DNA from: JBGTHB01 sp041746415
Lineage (GTDB): Bacteria; Pseudomonadota; Gammaproteobacteria; Coxiellales; Coxiellaceae
Direction: 5' to 3'
DNA length: 9,329 nt
NCBI GenBank assembly: GCA_041746415.1
Contig: JBGTHB010000045.1
Coordinates: 1-9,329, forward strand
In this document: positions 1 to 5,875 of the stretch, piece by piece
Numbering within the stretch: the first letter of the stretch is position 1
How the letters are laid out: every line of letters begins with the position of its first letter
Program-made: the position numbers and the translations under genes
Notes under the pieces: generated by a model
What the model was told of the DNA's origin: nothing
Seen by the model: only the letters and a program-made list of their open reading frames with translations
The model's database searches: none

Positions 1-1
1 A

Positions 2-505
2 AAAGACAATCCAATTGGTGAAGCAGAAAAGTTGGCTGCCCATCAAGAGGCATTACTGCATCGTGCGTTTTCGGTTTTTATATTTTATCGCGATGCCAAC
101 AATGAGCCTGAATTATTAATGCAGCAACGTCATGTTGATAAATACCATTGCGGCGGCTTATGGACCAACAGTTGTTGTTCGCATCCGCAACCTGGTGAAG
201 AAACTATTGCTGCGGCCAAGCGACGTACGTTTGAAGAATTGGGTATCCACGTCGATCTCACTAAAGTGGGTGAGTTTGTGTATAAAGCGGAATTTGATAA
301 CGGTTTAACGGAGTTTGAATACGATCATGTTTTAATTGGTTTTGTAACGAGCAAAACAATTTCACCCAATGCAGCAGAAATCCAAGCGACTGAATGGATC
401 ACGCTAAGCAAACTGGCGTTAGAAATTGTGGCTAAACAGCGTGTTTTCACGCCATGGTTTTTGACTGCATTAAGTTTGTTAGAGCCAATGGTGAACCACC
501 CTTAG
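2..505 (+). CDS. idi: Isopentenyl-diphosphate delta-isomerase, type I (5' partial)
   Basis: Interconverts isopentenyl and dimethylallyl diphosphate in the cytoplasm, feeding prenyl synthases. The reading frame is open to the left edge, and the first visible residues (KDNPIGEAEKLAAHQ) already match the family, so the true start lies upstream; a TTG at 32 is internal. 167 residues are visible, so only a few N-terminal ones are missing. Counting from the first visible codon, the fragment has the metal-binding His pair H14/H20, the TNSCCSHP motif with the catalytic Cys (C59) and metal His (H61), a Nudix-like helix (about 65-82, ending FEELGI) and the E94-x-E96 pair with the catalytic and metal glutamates. 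The CCSHP form is like that of mevalonate-pathway bacteria rather than the E. coli VCGHP form. The stop codon overlaps the stop of the convergent gene on the minus strand. Family assignment is firm; the link to a mevalonate pathway is inference. Confidence 0.95.
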   Translation, partial: KDNPIGEAEKLAAHQEALLHRAFSVFIFYRDANNEPELLMQQRHVDKYHCGGLWTNSCCSHPQPGEETIAAAKRRTFEELGIHVDLTKVGEFVYKAEFDNGLTEFEYDHVLIGFVTSKTISPNAAEIQATEWITLSKLALEIVAKQRVFTPWFLTALSLLEPMVNHP

Positions 506-963
506 GCGCTTCGCACGGCTTGATATCCACTACCAGTGGCGCTTGCTCCGTCAGTATCACTCGTGTCGCGCGAAAGAAGAGAATCCTGCCTACGTCGTAT
601 TGCGCCAAATACACAGCCGAAAGCAGCGGCAACACCAACTACCGCGAAGCATGCCCAAGCTAATGTATAGAAACCGTTTTCGTGTAGATTGAAATCTCGA
701 AAAGTGTGCTTTGCTACTTTTTCAGCTGCAGGTAGCGGGTTAAAGGTAGCGTTGGATGAGGATTGATTAACATAGCAGGCTAATTCATCAGGTGTGCTGA
801 AGAAGCAAGTATGTGAGCTGATTATATCAGCAGCGGCTTGAGTAGCTGCGCCTGCGCCTTTACGGGCAAAGTACATGAGATTTTCTGCCGCTAAAAATAG
901 TATGATACCTAACATAGAAAAAATTGTGGTTACGCAAACGGCTGTGTCGGTATTTTCTCTCAT
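502..963 (-). CDS. Unrecognised small two-helix membrane protein
   Basis: 153 residues that I do not recognise. Two hydrophobic helices are visible: about 9-31 and 99-122. They flank a polar loop of about 67 residues with two cysteines, C53 and C63. After helix 2 comes a basic stop-transfer cluster (RRRQ, 123-126) and a Ser/Thr/Asp/Gly-rich tail of about 25 residues. The positive-inside rule suggests both ends are cytoplasmic and the loop periplasmic, so C53 and C63 could form a disulfide; this is inference. The ATG start is supported by AGGAG seven bases upstream (in the reverse complement of 964-980). It lies 69 bp downstream of cdsA on the same strand, so it could be read through from that operon. 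Its TAA overlaps the TAG of the convergent idi by 4 nt. Alternatives are a lineage-specific envelope protein or, if the host is Legionellales-like, a secreted membrane effector; nothing in the sequence decides this. Confidence 0.75.
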   Translation of the reverse strand: MRENTDTAVCVTTIFSMLGIILFLAAENLMYFARKGAGAATQAAADIISSHTCFFSTPDELACYVNQSSSNATFNPLPAAEKVAKHTFRDFNLHENGFYTLAWACFAVVGVAAAFGCVFGAIRRRQDSLLSRDTSDTDGASATGSGYQAVRSA

Positions 964-1032
964 TGTTGGACTCCTGGTTTAATTTCAATTGTAAATGAGG
1001 CTGATTTTAACATTTTTTCACTTAGATAAAGC

Positions 1033-1851
1033 TTAAAAATGGCTAAACCCAATCAATAAAAAAAACGGGATAGCGGGTAGAATGCTATCAAGGCGATCAA
1101 GCAAACCACCGTGTCCTGGCAGTAACGAGCCACTGTCTTTGATATTCGCTTCACGTTTTAAAATGCTTTCCACCAAATCGCCCATTACTGAAAAAACAAC
1201 GGCGACAAATGACGCCATATTAATTTGAAAAAATGCGCGCAACGGCATTTGTTCAAAATAATAAGTGAGCGCGGTAAAAATAAACGAAATCAACATAGCA
1301 AACAACACGCCGCCAAAAAATCCTGCCCACGTTTTTTTAGGGCTGACTCGTGGGGCTAATAATTTCTTACCCCACATCTTACCGGAAAAAAACGCACCCA
1401 CATCTGCGGCCACAACAATAAACAAAGCCATCAATAACCATGGTGTGCGCGTTACCAAATCAATATCACGTAATAAAAGAATAGCGTGATAACAACCCGC
1501 AAACACCACGGCACCTAATAACATTTTGACTAAAGGATACTGTAAGCCTAATGGTTTTTTGCCTCGCGCATAAACGAAAACTACGGCACAACCCCATAGC
1601 CATGCAGCTACGACAATAAAAAATAATAAGGGTAAAAATGTAATGGAGATAAGCGTAAATACCGTCACCATTACCACATACACTGCGCGTGTTAATTGGC
1701 TTTGCAATGGAATTAATCCTGCCCACTCCCAACATGCCAACAGAAGTGCCACTGCCACCACCAATTTAAAAGCAATAGACGGCAGCCATAAAATACAAAT
1801 AAGCGCAATAGGCAATAAAATGAGACCGGTGATAATGCGTAGTTTAAGCAT
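1033..1851 (-). CDS. cdsA: Phosphatidate cytidylyltransferase (CDP-diacylglycerol synthase)
   Basis: Inner-membrane enzyme that makes CDP-diacylglycerol from CTP and phosphatidic acid, the branch point to phosphatidylethanolamine, phosphatidylglycerol and cardiolipin. At 272 residues it is within the normal range for the family. It is almost entirely hydrophobic with about eight membrane segments. The full CDS signature is at residues 229-255, including SILKRE, KDSG, PGHGG and LLDRLD, which carry the metal and CTP-binding acidic residues. Upstream are AADVGAFFSGK (148-158) and SPKKTW (170-175), also typical. The ATG overlaps the end of uppS by 8 nt and has no convincing Shine-Dalgarno, so translation is probably coupled to uppS. 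In E. coli cdsA is followed by rseP and bamA; here a small unrelated membrane protein follows. Assignment is firm. Confidence 0.97.
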   Translation of the reverse strand: MLKLRIITGLILLPIALICILWLPSIAFKLVVAVALLLACWEWAGLIPLQSQLTRAVYVVMVTVFTLISITFLPLLFFIVVAAWLWGCAVVFVYARGKKPLGLQYPLVKMLLGAVVFAGCYHAILLLRDIDLVTRTPWLLMALFIVVAADVGAFFSGKMWGKKLLAPRVSPKKTWAGFFGGVLFAMLISFIFTALTYYFEQMPLRAFFQINMASFVAVVFSVMGDLVESILKREANIKDSGSLLPGHGGLLDRLDSILPAIPFFLLIGFSHF

Positions 1852-2581
1852 GGTGTTGTTCTGCTTGCTCGGGTGTTAAGCCAAATCGGCGTGAACGCTC
1901 GGCAAACGCAGCCAACGCATGATCAAAATCGTGAGCTGAGAAGTCTGGCCAAAATACGGAGGAGAAATAAAATTCAGTATAAGCAAATTGCCACAACATA
2001 AAATTACTAATGCGTTTTTCACCACTGGTGCGGATTAATAAATCGGGGTCAGGAAGATCACACAGGGACAACTGCTGACTGATTAATTGTTGATTAATCT
2101 GCTCCACATTCAACTCAGCGTTTTTTACTTGCTGCGCTATCTTTTTCACCGCCTGCATTATGTCCCAACGACCACTGTAATGCACCGCCAGTACCAAAAT
2201 CATTTTAGGTTTACCATTGCATGCTTGCTGAGTTTTTTGGTTGGTTTTTTCGATGGTCTTTAACAGCGAAGGACTAAAATAATCATACTCACCCACTACA
2301 CGCAATCCCACTTGGTGATCACATAACTTTTGACAAAACTGCTCCAAATAATCTTGAAACAACTTCATTAAAAACTCAACTTCGCTCACTGGTCGTGCGT
2401 GATTTTCAAGACTAAATGCAAACAACGTTAACACTTCAACACTGCGCTTTAAGGCGTGCTCTACAATTTTATGAACCACTTTGCCGCCAGCACGATGGCC
2501 CATGAAACGCGGTAATTTGCGTTCACGCGCCCATCGCCCATTGCCATCCATTATAATTGCGACATGTTTAGGTGATTTCAT
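1844..2581 (-). CDS. uppS: Undecaprenyl diphosphate synthase (cis-prenyltransferase)
   Basis: Cytoplasmic enzyme that adds eight IPP units to farnesyl diphosphate to make the C55 carrier lipid for peptidoglycan and O-antigen. 245 residues, normal for the family. HVAIIMDGNGRWA (6-18) contains the catalytic Asp12; the RTSGEKRISNF block (184-194) holds the pyrophosphate-binding R184, R190 and S192, followed by E203 for Mg2+; WPDF is at 211-214. Two conserved loops are unusual: SLENHARP (57-64), where most homologues have SSENW-x-RP, and HYSGRWD (134-140) in place of NYGGRWD. The catalytic residues are intact, so it is probably active. It starts 11 nt after the frr stop with only a weak Shine-Dalgarno and overlaps cdsA by 8 nt. 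dxr, which lies between frr and uppS in E. coli, is absent. Confidence 0.97.
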   Translation of the reverse strand: MKSPKHVAIIMDGNGRWARERKLPRFMGHRAGGKVVHKIVEHALKRSVEVLTLFAFSLENHARPVSEVEFLMKLFQDYLEQFCQKLCDHQVGLRVVGEYDYFSPSLLKTIEKTNQKTQQACNGKPKMILVLAVHYSGRWDIMQAVKKIAQQVKNAELNVEQINQQLISQQLSLCDLPDPDLLIRTSGEKRISNFMLWQFAYTEFYFSSVFWPDFSAHDFDHALAAFAERSRRFGLTPEQAEQHHA

Positions 2582-2592
2582 CTAACGACCCG

Positions 2593-3150
2593 CTACACTT
2601 CCATTAAGTCTTTTTCTTTTTCATGCGCTGTTTTATCTATTTGCGCCACAAAATCATCCGTAAGTTTTTGAACCTGTGTTTGTGCACGACGTTCATCATC
2701 TTCACTGATTTCTTTCTTTTTGACTAATTCTTTAAAATCATTATTTGCTTCACGACGAATATTGCGCACAGCCACACGCGCTTTTTCTGCTTCATCCCTT
2801 ACCACTCGCGTTAAATCTTTGCGTCGCTCTTCGGTTAACGCTGGCATGGGCACACGAATAACGGTGCCAGCAGAATTAGGATTTAAGCCTAAATCGGATG
2901 TCATAATGGCTTTTTCAATTGGGGCCACCATGTTTTTTTCCCATGGTGTAATCACCAAACTGCGTGCACCTTCAACACTGATGGAGGCAACTTGATTTAA
3001 TGCGGTAGGATTGCCATAGTAATCCACCATAATATGATCCAGCAAGCTAGGGTGCGCACGCCCAGTGCGTAGCTTTGTTAATTCTGTTTTGAGTGACTCC
3101 ACGCATTTTTGCATGCGCTGTTTTGATTGCGTAATTGTATCGTTTACCAT
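2593..3150 (-). CDS. frr: Ribosome recycling factor
   Basis: Splits post-termination ribosomes together with EF-G. I place the start at the ATG ending at 3150, giving 185 residues, the same length as the E. coli protein. A longer reading from a GTG at 3154-3156 would use part of the Shine-Dalgarno as codons. Diagnostic blocks, numbered from this ATG, are KLRTGRAHPSLLD (about 26-38), EKAIMTSDLGLNPNSAG (about 80-96), LTEERRKDLTRVVRDEAEKA (about 106-125), VAVRNIRREAN (about 127-137) and the acidic KEISEDDERR segment (about 147-156). The three-helix-bundle and hinge sequences are all present. It follows pyrH by 20 nt and precedes uppS by 11 nt. Confidence 0.97.
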   Translation of the reverse strand: MVNDTITQSKQRMQKCVESLKTELTKLRTGRAHPSLLDHIMVDYYGNPTALNQVASISVEGARSLVITPWEKNMVAPIEKAIMTSDLGLNPNSAGTVIRVPMPALTEERRKDLTRVVRDEAEKARVAVRNIRREANNDFKELVKKKEISEDDERRAQTQVQKLTDDFVAQIDKTAHEKEKDLMEV

Positions 3151-3153
3151 AAT

Positions 3154-3159
3154 CACCTC
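3154..3159 (-). promoter_or_regulatory. Shine-Dalgarno of frr (fixes the start)
   Basis: GAGGTG on the minus strand, with the GAGG core five bases before the ATG at 3150. It overlaps the GTG that would otherwise give a two-residue longer protein, so the ATG is the better start. Confidence 0.7.
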
Positions 3160-3170
3160 GATGAGCTATG

Positions 3171-3887
3171 TTAGTGAACTAATGTCCCTTCTTGCTCGCC
3201 GCAAATAATTCGCAGCAACGCGCCGGGTTTATGCAAATTAAATACCCGAATCGGCATTTTATGATCACGGCATTGACAAAATGCCGATAAATCCATAATT
3301 TTTAATTCTTTGTCTAATGCTTCTTTATAAGTTAATTCGTTGTACATTTTAGCATTAGGATTTTTTACTGGATCTTCAGAATAAACACCGTCAACCTGTG
3401 TCGCTTTAATTACCACATCCGCGTTGATTTCAATGCCACGTAAACTGGCTGCTGAATCCGTGGTTACTAACGGATTACCGGTGCCTGCCGCAAATAAAAT
3501 AATACGACCTTCGGCTAAATGATGCAGTGCTTTTTTCAAATGAAAGTGATCCGCAATACCGCTAACCGGAATTGCTGACATAATCCGCACCGCCAGCCCC
3601 AGCTTTTCAAATGAATCGCGCAACGCAAAAGCGTTCATGATGGTGGCTAACATTCCCATGTAATCACCTGTAATGCGGTTAATACCCACATCAGAAAGGG
3701 TAGTACCTCGAAAAAAATTACCGCCTCCAATAACAATGGCTACTTCAACGCCCAATTCGCTCACTTCATTAATTTCTGTTACTAAGCGATCCAATGTTTT
3801 GGGATCAATTGGGTGAGGCCCTTTACCCATTAAAGCCTCACCACTCATTTTAAGCAGTATACGTTTGTAGACTGGTTTTTTTGACAT
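3171..3887 (-). CDS. pyrH: UMP kinase (uridylate kinase)
   Basis: Phosphorylates UMP to UDP with ATP, the first step towards UTP and CTP; belongs to the amino-acid-kinase fold and is usually a hexamer regulated by GTP and UTP. 238 residues, close to the 241 of E. coli. Visible blocks: LLKMSGEALMG (11-21) for phosphate binding, IVIGGGNFFRG (51-61), the AGTGNP loop (134-139) with the TTDSAA segment (142-147), RGIEINADVVIKATQVDGVY (150-169) and the C-terminal RDHKMPIRVFNLHKPGALLR stretch. The usual FFTTD after GTGNP is LVTTD here, and AFCQCRDHK replaces the usual AFTLARDHK, both mild changes. It starts 6 nt after the tsf stop; an AAGGG that spans the end of tsf can serve as ribosome binding site. 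Confidence 0.97.
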   Translation of the reverse strand: MSKKPVYKRILLKMSGEALMGKGPHPIDPKTLDRLVTEINEVSELGVEVAIVIGGGNFFRGTTLSDVGINRITGDYMGMLATIMNAFALRDSFEKLGLAVRIMSAIPVSGIADHFHLKKALHHLAEGRIILFAAGTGNPLVTTDSAASLRGIEINADVVIKATQVDGVYSEDPVKNPNAKMYNELTYKEALDKELKIMDLSAFCQCRDHKMPIRVFNLHKPGALLRIICGEQEGTLVH

Positions 3888-3893
3888 CGTGTC

Positions 3894-4769
3894 TTAACCC
3901 TTAATTTGCGCCATTACTTCAGCGGCAAAATCTTGCTCTTCAACTTCAATGCCTTCGCCTAGCTCAAAACGCTCGAATCTCAGCACTGTCGCTTTTTTTT
4001 CTTTTAATAACTGACCCACTGTTTGATCGGGATTTTTAACAAAACCCTGATCAACGAGTGAAACCTCTTTAAGAAACTTACTTACGCGACCTTCTATCAT
4101 TTTTTCAATGATGTTGTCCGGTTTGCCTGTTTCTTTGGCTTGCGCGGTAAAAATTTCTTTTTCTTTTGCAATCACTTCAGCCGGTACACCAGCAGCAGAA
4201 ATGGCTAATGGATTTGATGCAGCAATATGCATGGCTACATCACGCGCTAAAGCTTCATCCACCACATCTAATGCCACTAACACACCAATGCGGTTACCGT
4301 GACAATACTGCCCAACCATATTTGCTTCTAATTTTGCAAAGCGGCGCGCTTGAATGTTTTCACCAAGCTTACTCACTAATTGTGTGCGCCACTCTTCAAA
4401 CGTTTTTGCGGACTTGGCAGGTGCAAGAGCTAATGCAGCTGCAATGTCGTTAGCTTCGTTATGCAAAATCGCTTGTGCTAACTCATCACTAAACGCCACG
4501 AAGTTTTCGTCTCGTCCCACAAAATCCGTCTGGCAGTTCACTTCAAGCAATACCGCCGTTTTATTATCTGGCGCCATAGCAATGGCAATCCGACCTTCGG
4601 CTACTGTTTTTCCAGCTACCTTTGCGGCTTTTGCCTCGCCTTTTTTACGTAGCAGATCCACGGCTGCACTAAAATCATTACCCGTTTCTTCTAAGGCCGC
4701 TTTGCAAGCCATCATGCCCGCTTGTGTTTGTTCACGTAATTTTTTTACATCTGCTGCGCTAACGCTCAT
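3894..4769 (-). CDS. tsf: Elongation factor Ts
   Basis: Nucleotide exchange factor that releases GDP from EF-Tu. 291 residues, slightly longer than the 283 of E. coli. The N-terminal UBA-like domain (about 1-50) carries LREQTQAGMMACKAALEE; the core begins with KAAKVAGKTVAEG (47-59) and the EF-Tu-contacting TDFV motif is at 81-84 within LLEVNCQTDFVGRDENF. HIAASNP and later subdomain and coiled-coil sequences follow, ending in the usual C-terminal module. The ATG overlaps the rpsB stop as ATGA, and a GGGGAG lies about six bases upstream inside the rpsB tail, so the two proteins are translationally coupled, as is usual for the rpsB-tsf pair. Confidence 0.97.
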   Translation of the reverse strand: MSVSAADVKKLREQTQAGMMACKAALEETGNDFSAAVDLLRKKGEAKAAKVAGKTVAEGRIAIAMAPDNKTAVLLEVNCQTDFVGRDENFVAFSDELAQAILHNEANDIAAALALAPAKSAKTFEEWRTQLVSKLGENIQARRFAKLEANMVGQYCHGNRIGVLVALDVVDEALARDVAMHIAASNPLAISAAGVPAEVIAKEKEIFTAQAKETGKPDNIIEKMIEGRVSKFLKEVSLVDQGFVKNPDQTVGQLLKEKKATVLRFERFELGEGIEVEEQDFAAEVMAQIKG

Positions 4770-5707
4770 GCCGACTCCCCTGTTGCTTTTGTTTGTGCTT
4801 TTTTAACAGTGGTTTTTTTAGTAACGCTTTTTTTAGTAACGGTTTTTTTAGCCGCTGGCTTTTTAGTTTCTGTTGCTTGCGCTTCTGACTTTTCAGCCGG
4901 TGCTTTTTTCACACTAGCAGCCACTTTTGCTTTCTTGGTAACAATTTTCTTGGGCACTTCTTTTTCTGCTGCGGCTTGCTTTGGCTTTTCTTTTTCTTCT
5001 TTGGCTTTAGCCAATGCCATTTCGCTTTGTGCTTGCAAGATCACATCAGCTAACGCTTTGCAGTAAAAACGAATGGCGCGCACTGCGTCATCGTTACCTG
5101 GAATAGCCATCTCAATCCCTTCTGGATTGGTGTTCGTGTCCACGATACCAACCACGGGAATGCCTAACCGTTTTGCTTCTTGAATCGCGATTTTTTCTTG
5201 ACCCACATCTATCACGAACAACACATCGGGTAAACCACCCATGTTGCGCACACCAGACAAGTTAATGTGTAATTTGTCGCGTTCGCGTACCAATTGCAGC
5301 GCTTCTTTTTTGGTGATGCCTTCAAGGTATTCTTGATCGGCTAATTTTTCTTCGATTGTGTCTAAACGCTTAATGGATTGACGAATCGTTTTGTAGTTCG
5401 TCAACATGCCGCCCAACCAACGGTGATCAACATAAGGCATGCCGCAACGCGTAGCCTCTTCACGCACCACTTCACGTGCGGCTTGTTTGGTGCCAACAAA
5501 CATGACTCGGCCGTTTTTAGCGGCAATGCGATGCATAAACAATAACGCATCACGAAAACGCGGCAATGTTTCTTCTAAATTAATGATATGAATTCTTTGG
5601 CGAACACCGAAAATGTAAGGTGACATTTTGGGGTTCCAGTAACGTGTTTGATGTCCAAAGTGAACACCCGCCTCTAACATTTGGCGCATCGAAATATTAA
5701 TACCCAT
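4766..5707 (-). CDS. rpsB: 30S ribosomal protein S2 with a long Lys/Ala-rich C-terminal tail
   Basis: Small-subunit protein bound late in 30S assembly near the S1 site. The start is the ATG ending at 5707 (MGINISMRQMLEAGVHFGHQ), preceded by GGAG at a spacing of six; the open frame continues upstream to a GTG at 5836, but that falls in the promoter. The 313-residue product has the full S2 core to about residue 230: HFGHQTRYWNPKM, YIFGVRQRIHIINLEET, MFVGTKQAAREVV, RWLGGMLTN, GVRNMGGLPDVLFVIDV, GIVDTNTNPEGIEMAIPGNDDA. E. coli S2 has 241 residues. The extra part, about 232-313, is low-complexity Lys/Ala/Thr/Glu, with five-residue KKxxT repeats near the end (about 278-307) resembling histone H1 or AlgP-type tails. 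It is the first gene of the operon and probably self-regulated through its leader. Identity is firm; the function of the tail is unknown. Confidence 0.97.
   Translation of the reverse strand: MGINISMRQMLEAGVHFGHQTRYWNPKMSPYIFGVRQRIHIINLEETLPRFRDALLFMHRIAAKNGRVMFVGTKQAAREVVREEATRCGMPYVDHRWLGGMLTNYKTIRQSIKRLDTIEEKLADQEYLEGITKKEALQLVRERDKLHINLSGVRNMGGLPDVLFVIDVGQEKIAIQEAKRLGIPVVGIVDTNTNPEGIEMAIPGNDDAVRAIRFYCKALADVILQAQSEMALAKAKEEKEKPKQAAAEKEVPKKIVTKKAKVAASVKKAPAEKSEAQATETKKPAAKKTVTKKSVTKKTTVKKAQTKATGESA
4796..4870. repeat. 15-bp tandem repeat in the 3' end of rpsB
   Basis: Five consecutive 15-bp units (4796, 4811, 4826, 4841, 4856) share a poly-T core on the plus strand; the units at 4811 and 4826 differ by one base (ggtttttttagtaac and gctttttttagtaac), and the outer ones have drifted. 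On the coding strand each unit gives two lysine codons plus three mostly Thr, Val, Ser or Ala codons (for example KKTVT, KKSVT). Runs of seven A on the coding strand recur in three units. The pattern suggests expansion by slippage. Confidence 0.85.
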
Positions 5708-5829
5708 ATTTTTCTCCGGGTTAGTCCTCCACCTGCCCCGAACGATCAACCCTGTGGGCACCCGATCGCCAGTAATTAGCCGGTGTGAGTAGTTTAGTTT
5801 GATTAACAACAATGCGTTGCTAATTTGAG
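5708..5829 (-). ncRNA. rpsB 5' leader with potential pseudoknot (S2 autoregulation candidate)
   Basis: Predicted untranslated leader of about 120 nt between the promoter and rpsB. In E. coli this map-rpsB gap is the site of the t44/tff RNA, regarded as the S2-responsive rpsB leader; correspondence here is by position. By eye, 5764-5770 (GGCGAUC) pairs with 5741-5747 (GAUCGUU), seven pairs with two G-U. The loop ends in GGGUU (5748-5752), which pairs with AACCC (5718-5722). That 3' arm touches the GGAG Shine-Dalgarno (5714-5717). The first stem, a zero-base junction and the second stem make a classical H-type pseudoknot. A second loop segment, UGCCC (5756-5760), could instead pair with GGGCA (5734-5738). 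A decoy-like GGAGG at 5726-5730 has no start codon at a usable distance. Confidence 0.55.
5714..5717 (-). promoter_or_regulatory. Shine-Dalgarno of rpsB
   Basis: GGAG six bases before the ATG at 5707. It decides the start of S2 against the longer open frame and directly abuts the 3' arm of the predicted leader pseudoknot. Confidence 0.75.
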
Positions 5830-5833
5830 CCAG

Positions 5834-5850
5834 CACTTATACCATAAGTG
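5834..5850. repeat. Perfect 7-bp inverted repeat over the rpsB -10 box
   Basis: CACTTAT-ACC-ATAAGTG, arms 5834-5840 and 5844-5850. It lies between the divergent rpsB and map genes and covers the predicted rpsB -10 element, 26 bp before the map start. It may be an operator for a dimeric regulator, or only the by-product of two opposed AT-rich -10-like sequences. Confidence 0.5.
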
Positions 5851-5864
5851 GCTAATTTCAACAA
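5836..5864 (-). promoter_or_regulatory. Probable sigma70 promoter of the rpsB operon
   Basis: On the minus strand a TATAAG -10 box (5836-5841) is preceded directly by TGG, an extended -10 (TGn) element, and by TTGTTG at 5859-5864 as a weak -35 box with a 17-bp spacer. Transcription would start near 5829, giving a leader of about 120 nt. The -10 is good; the -35 is poor, as is common with extended -10 promoters. Confidence 0.5.
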
Positions 5865-5875
5865 GGTAAGGCGCG

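Noticed and set aside
454..663. A plus-strand open frame overlapping the end of idi and the minus-strand membrane protein
   Set aside because: It has no ribosome site, no recognisable family and no hydrophobic or domain pattern; the minus-strand frame has a good Shine-Dalgarno and two clear membrane helices.
4766..4870. Frameshifting on the A7 runs to fuse S2 to EF-Ts, since the two genes overlap by ATGA in the -1 frame
   Set aside because: The heptamers read T AAA AAA, a poor -1 slippery site, and the -1 frame after the A7 runs I checked soon meets TAA. Ordinary coupling through the overlap and the GGGGAG explains the arrangement.
4354..5066. Long plus-strand open frames opposite tsf and rpsB
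   Set aside because: They are antisense shadows of well-conserved genes; their composition simply mirrors the Lys/Ala codons of the real proteins.
5708..5836. An in-frame 43-residue N-terminal extension of S2 from a GTG at 5834-5836
   Set aside because: The extension has no family similarity, the GTG falls at the predicted -10 box, and the ATG at 5707 has a proper GGAG and gives the normal S2 N-terminus.
5799..5842. A plus-strand promoter for map (TTGATT with TAATTT, or TTGCTA with TTATAC)
   Set aside because: The first pair matches the -10 consensus poorly and the second has only a 14-bp spacer; neither is good enough to list.
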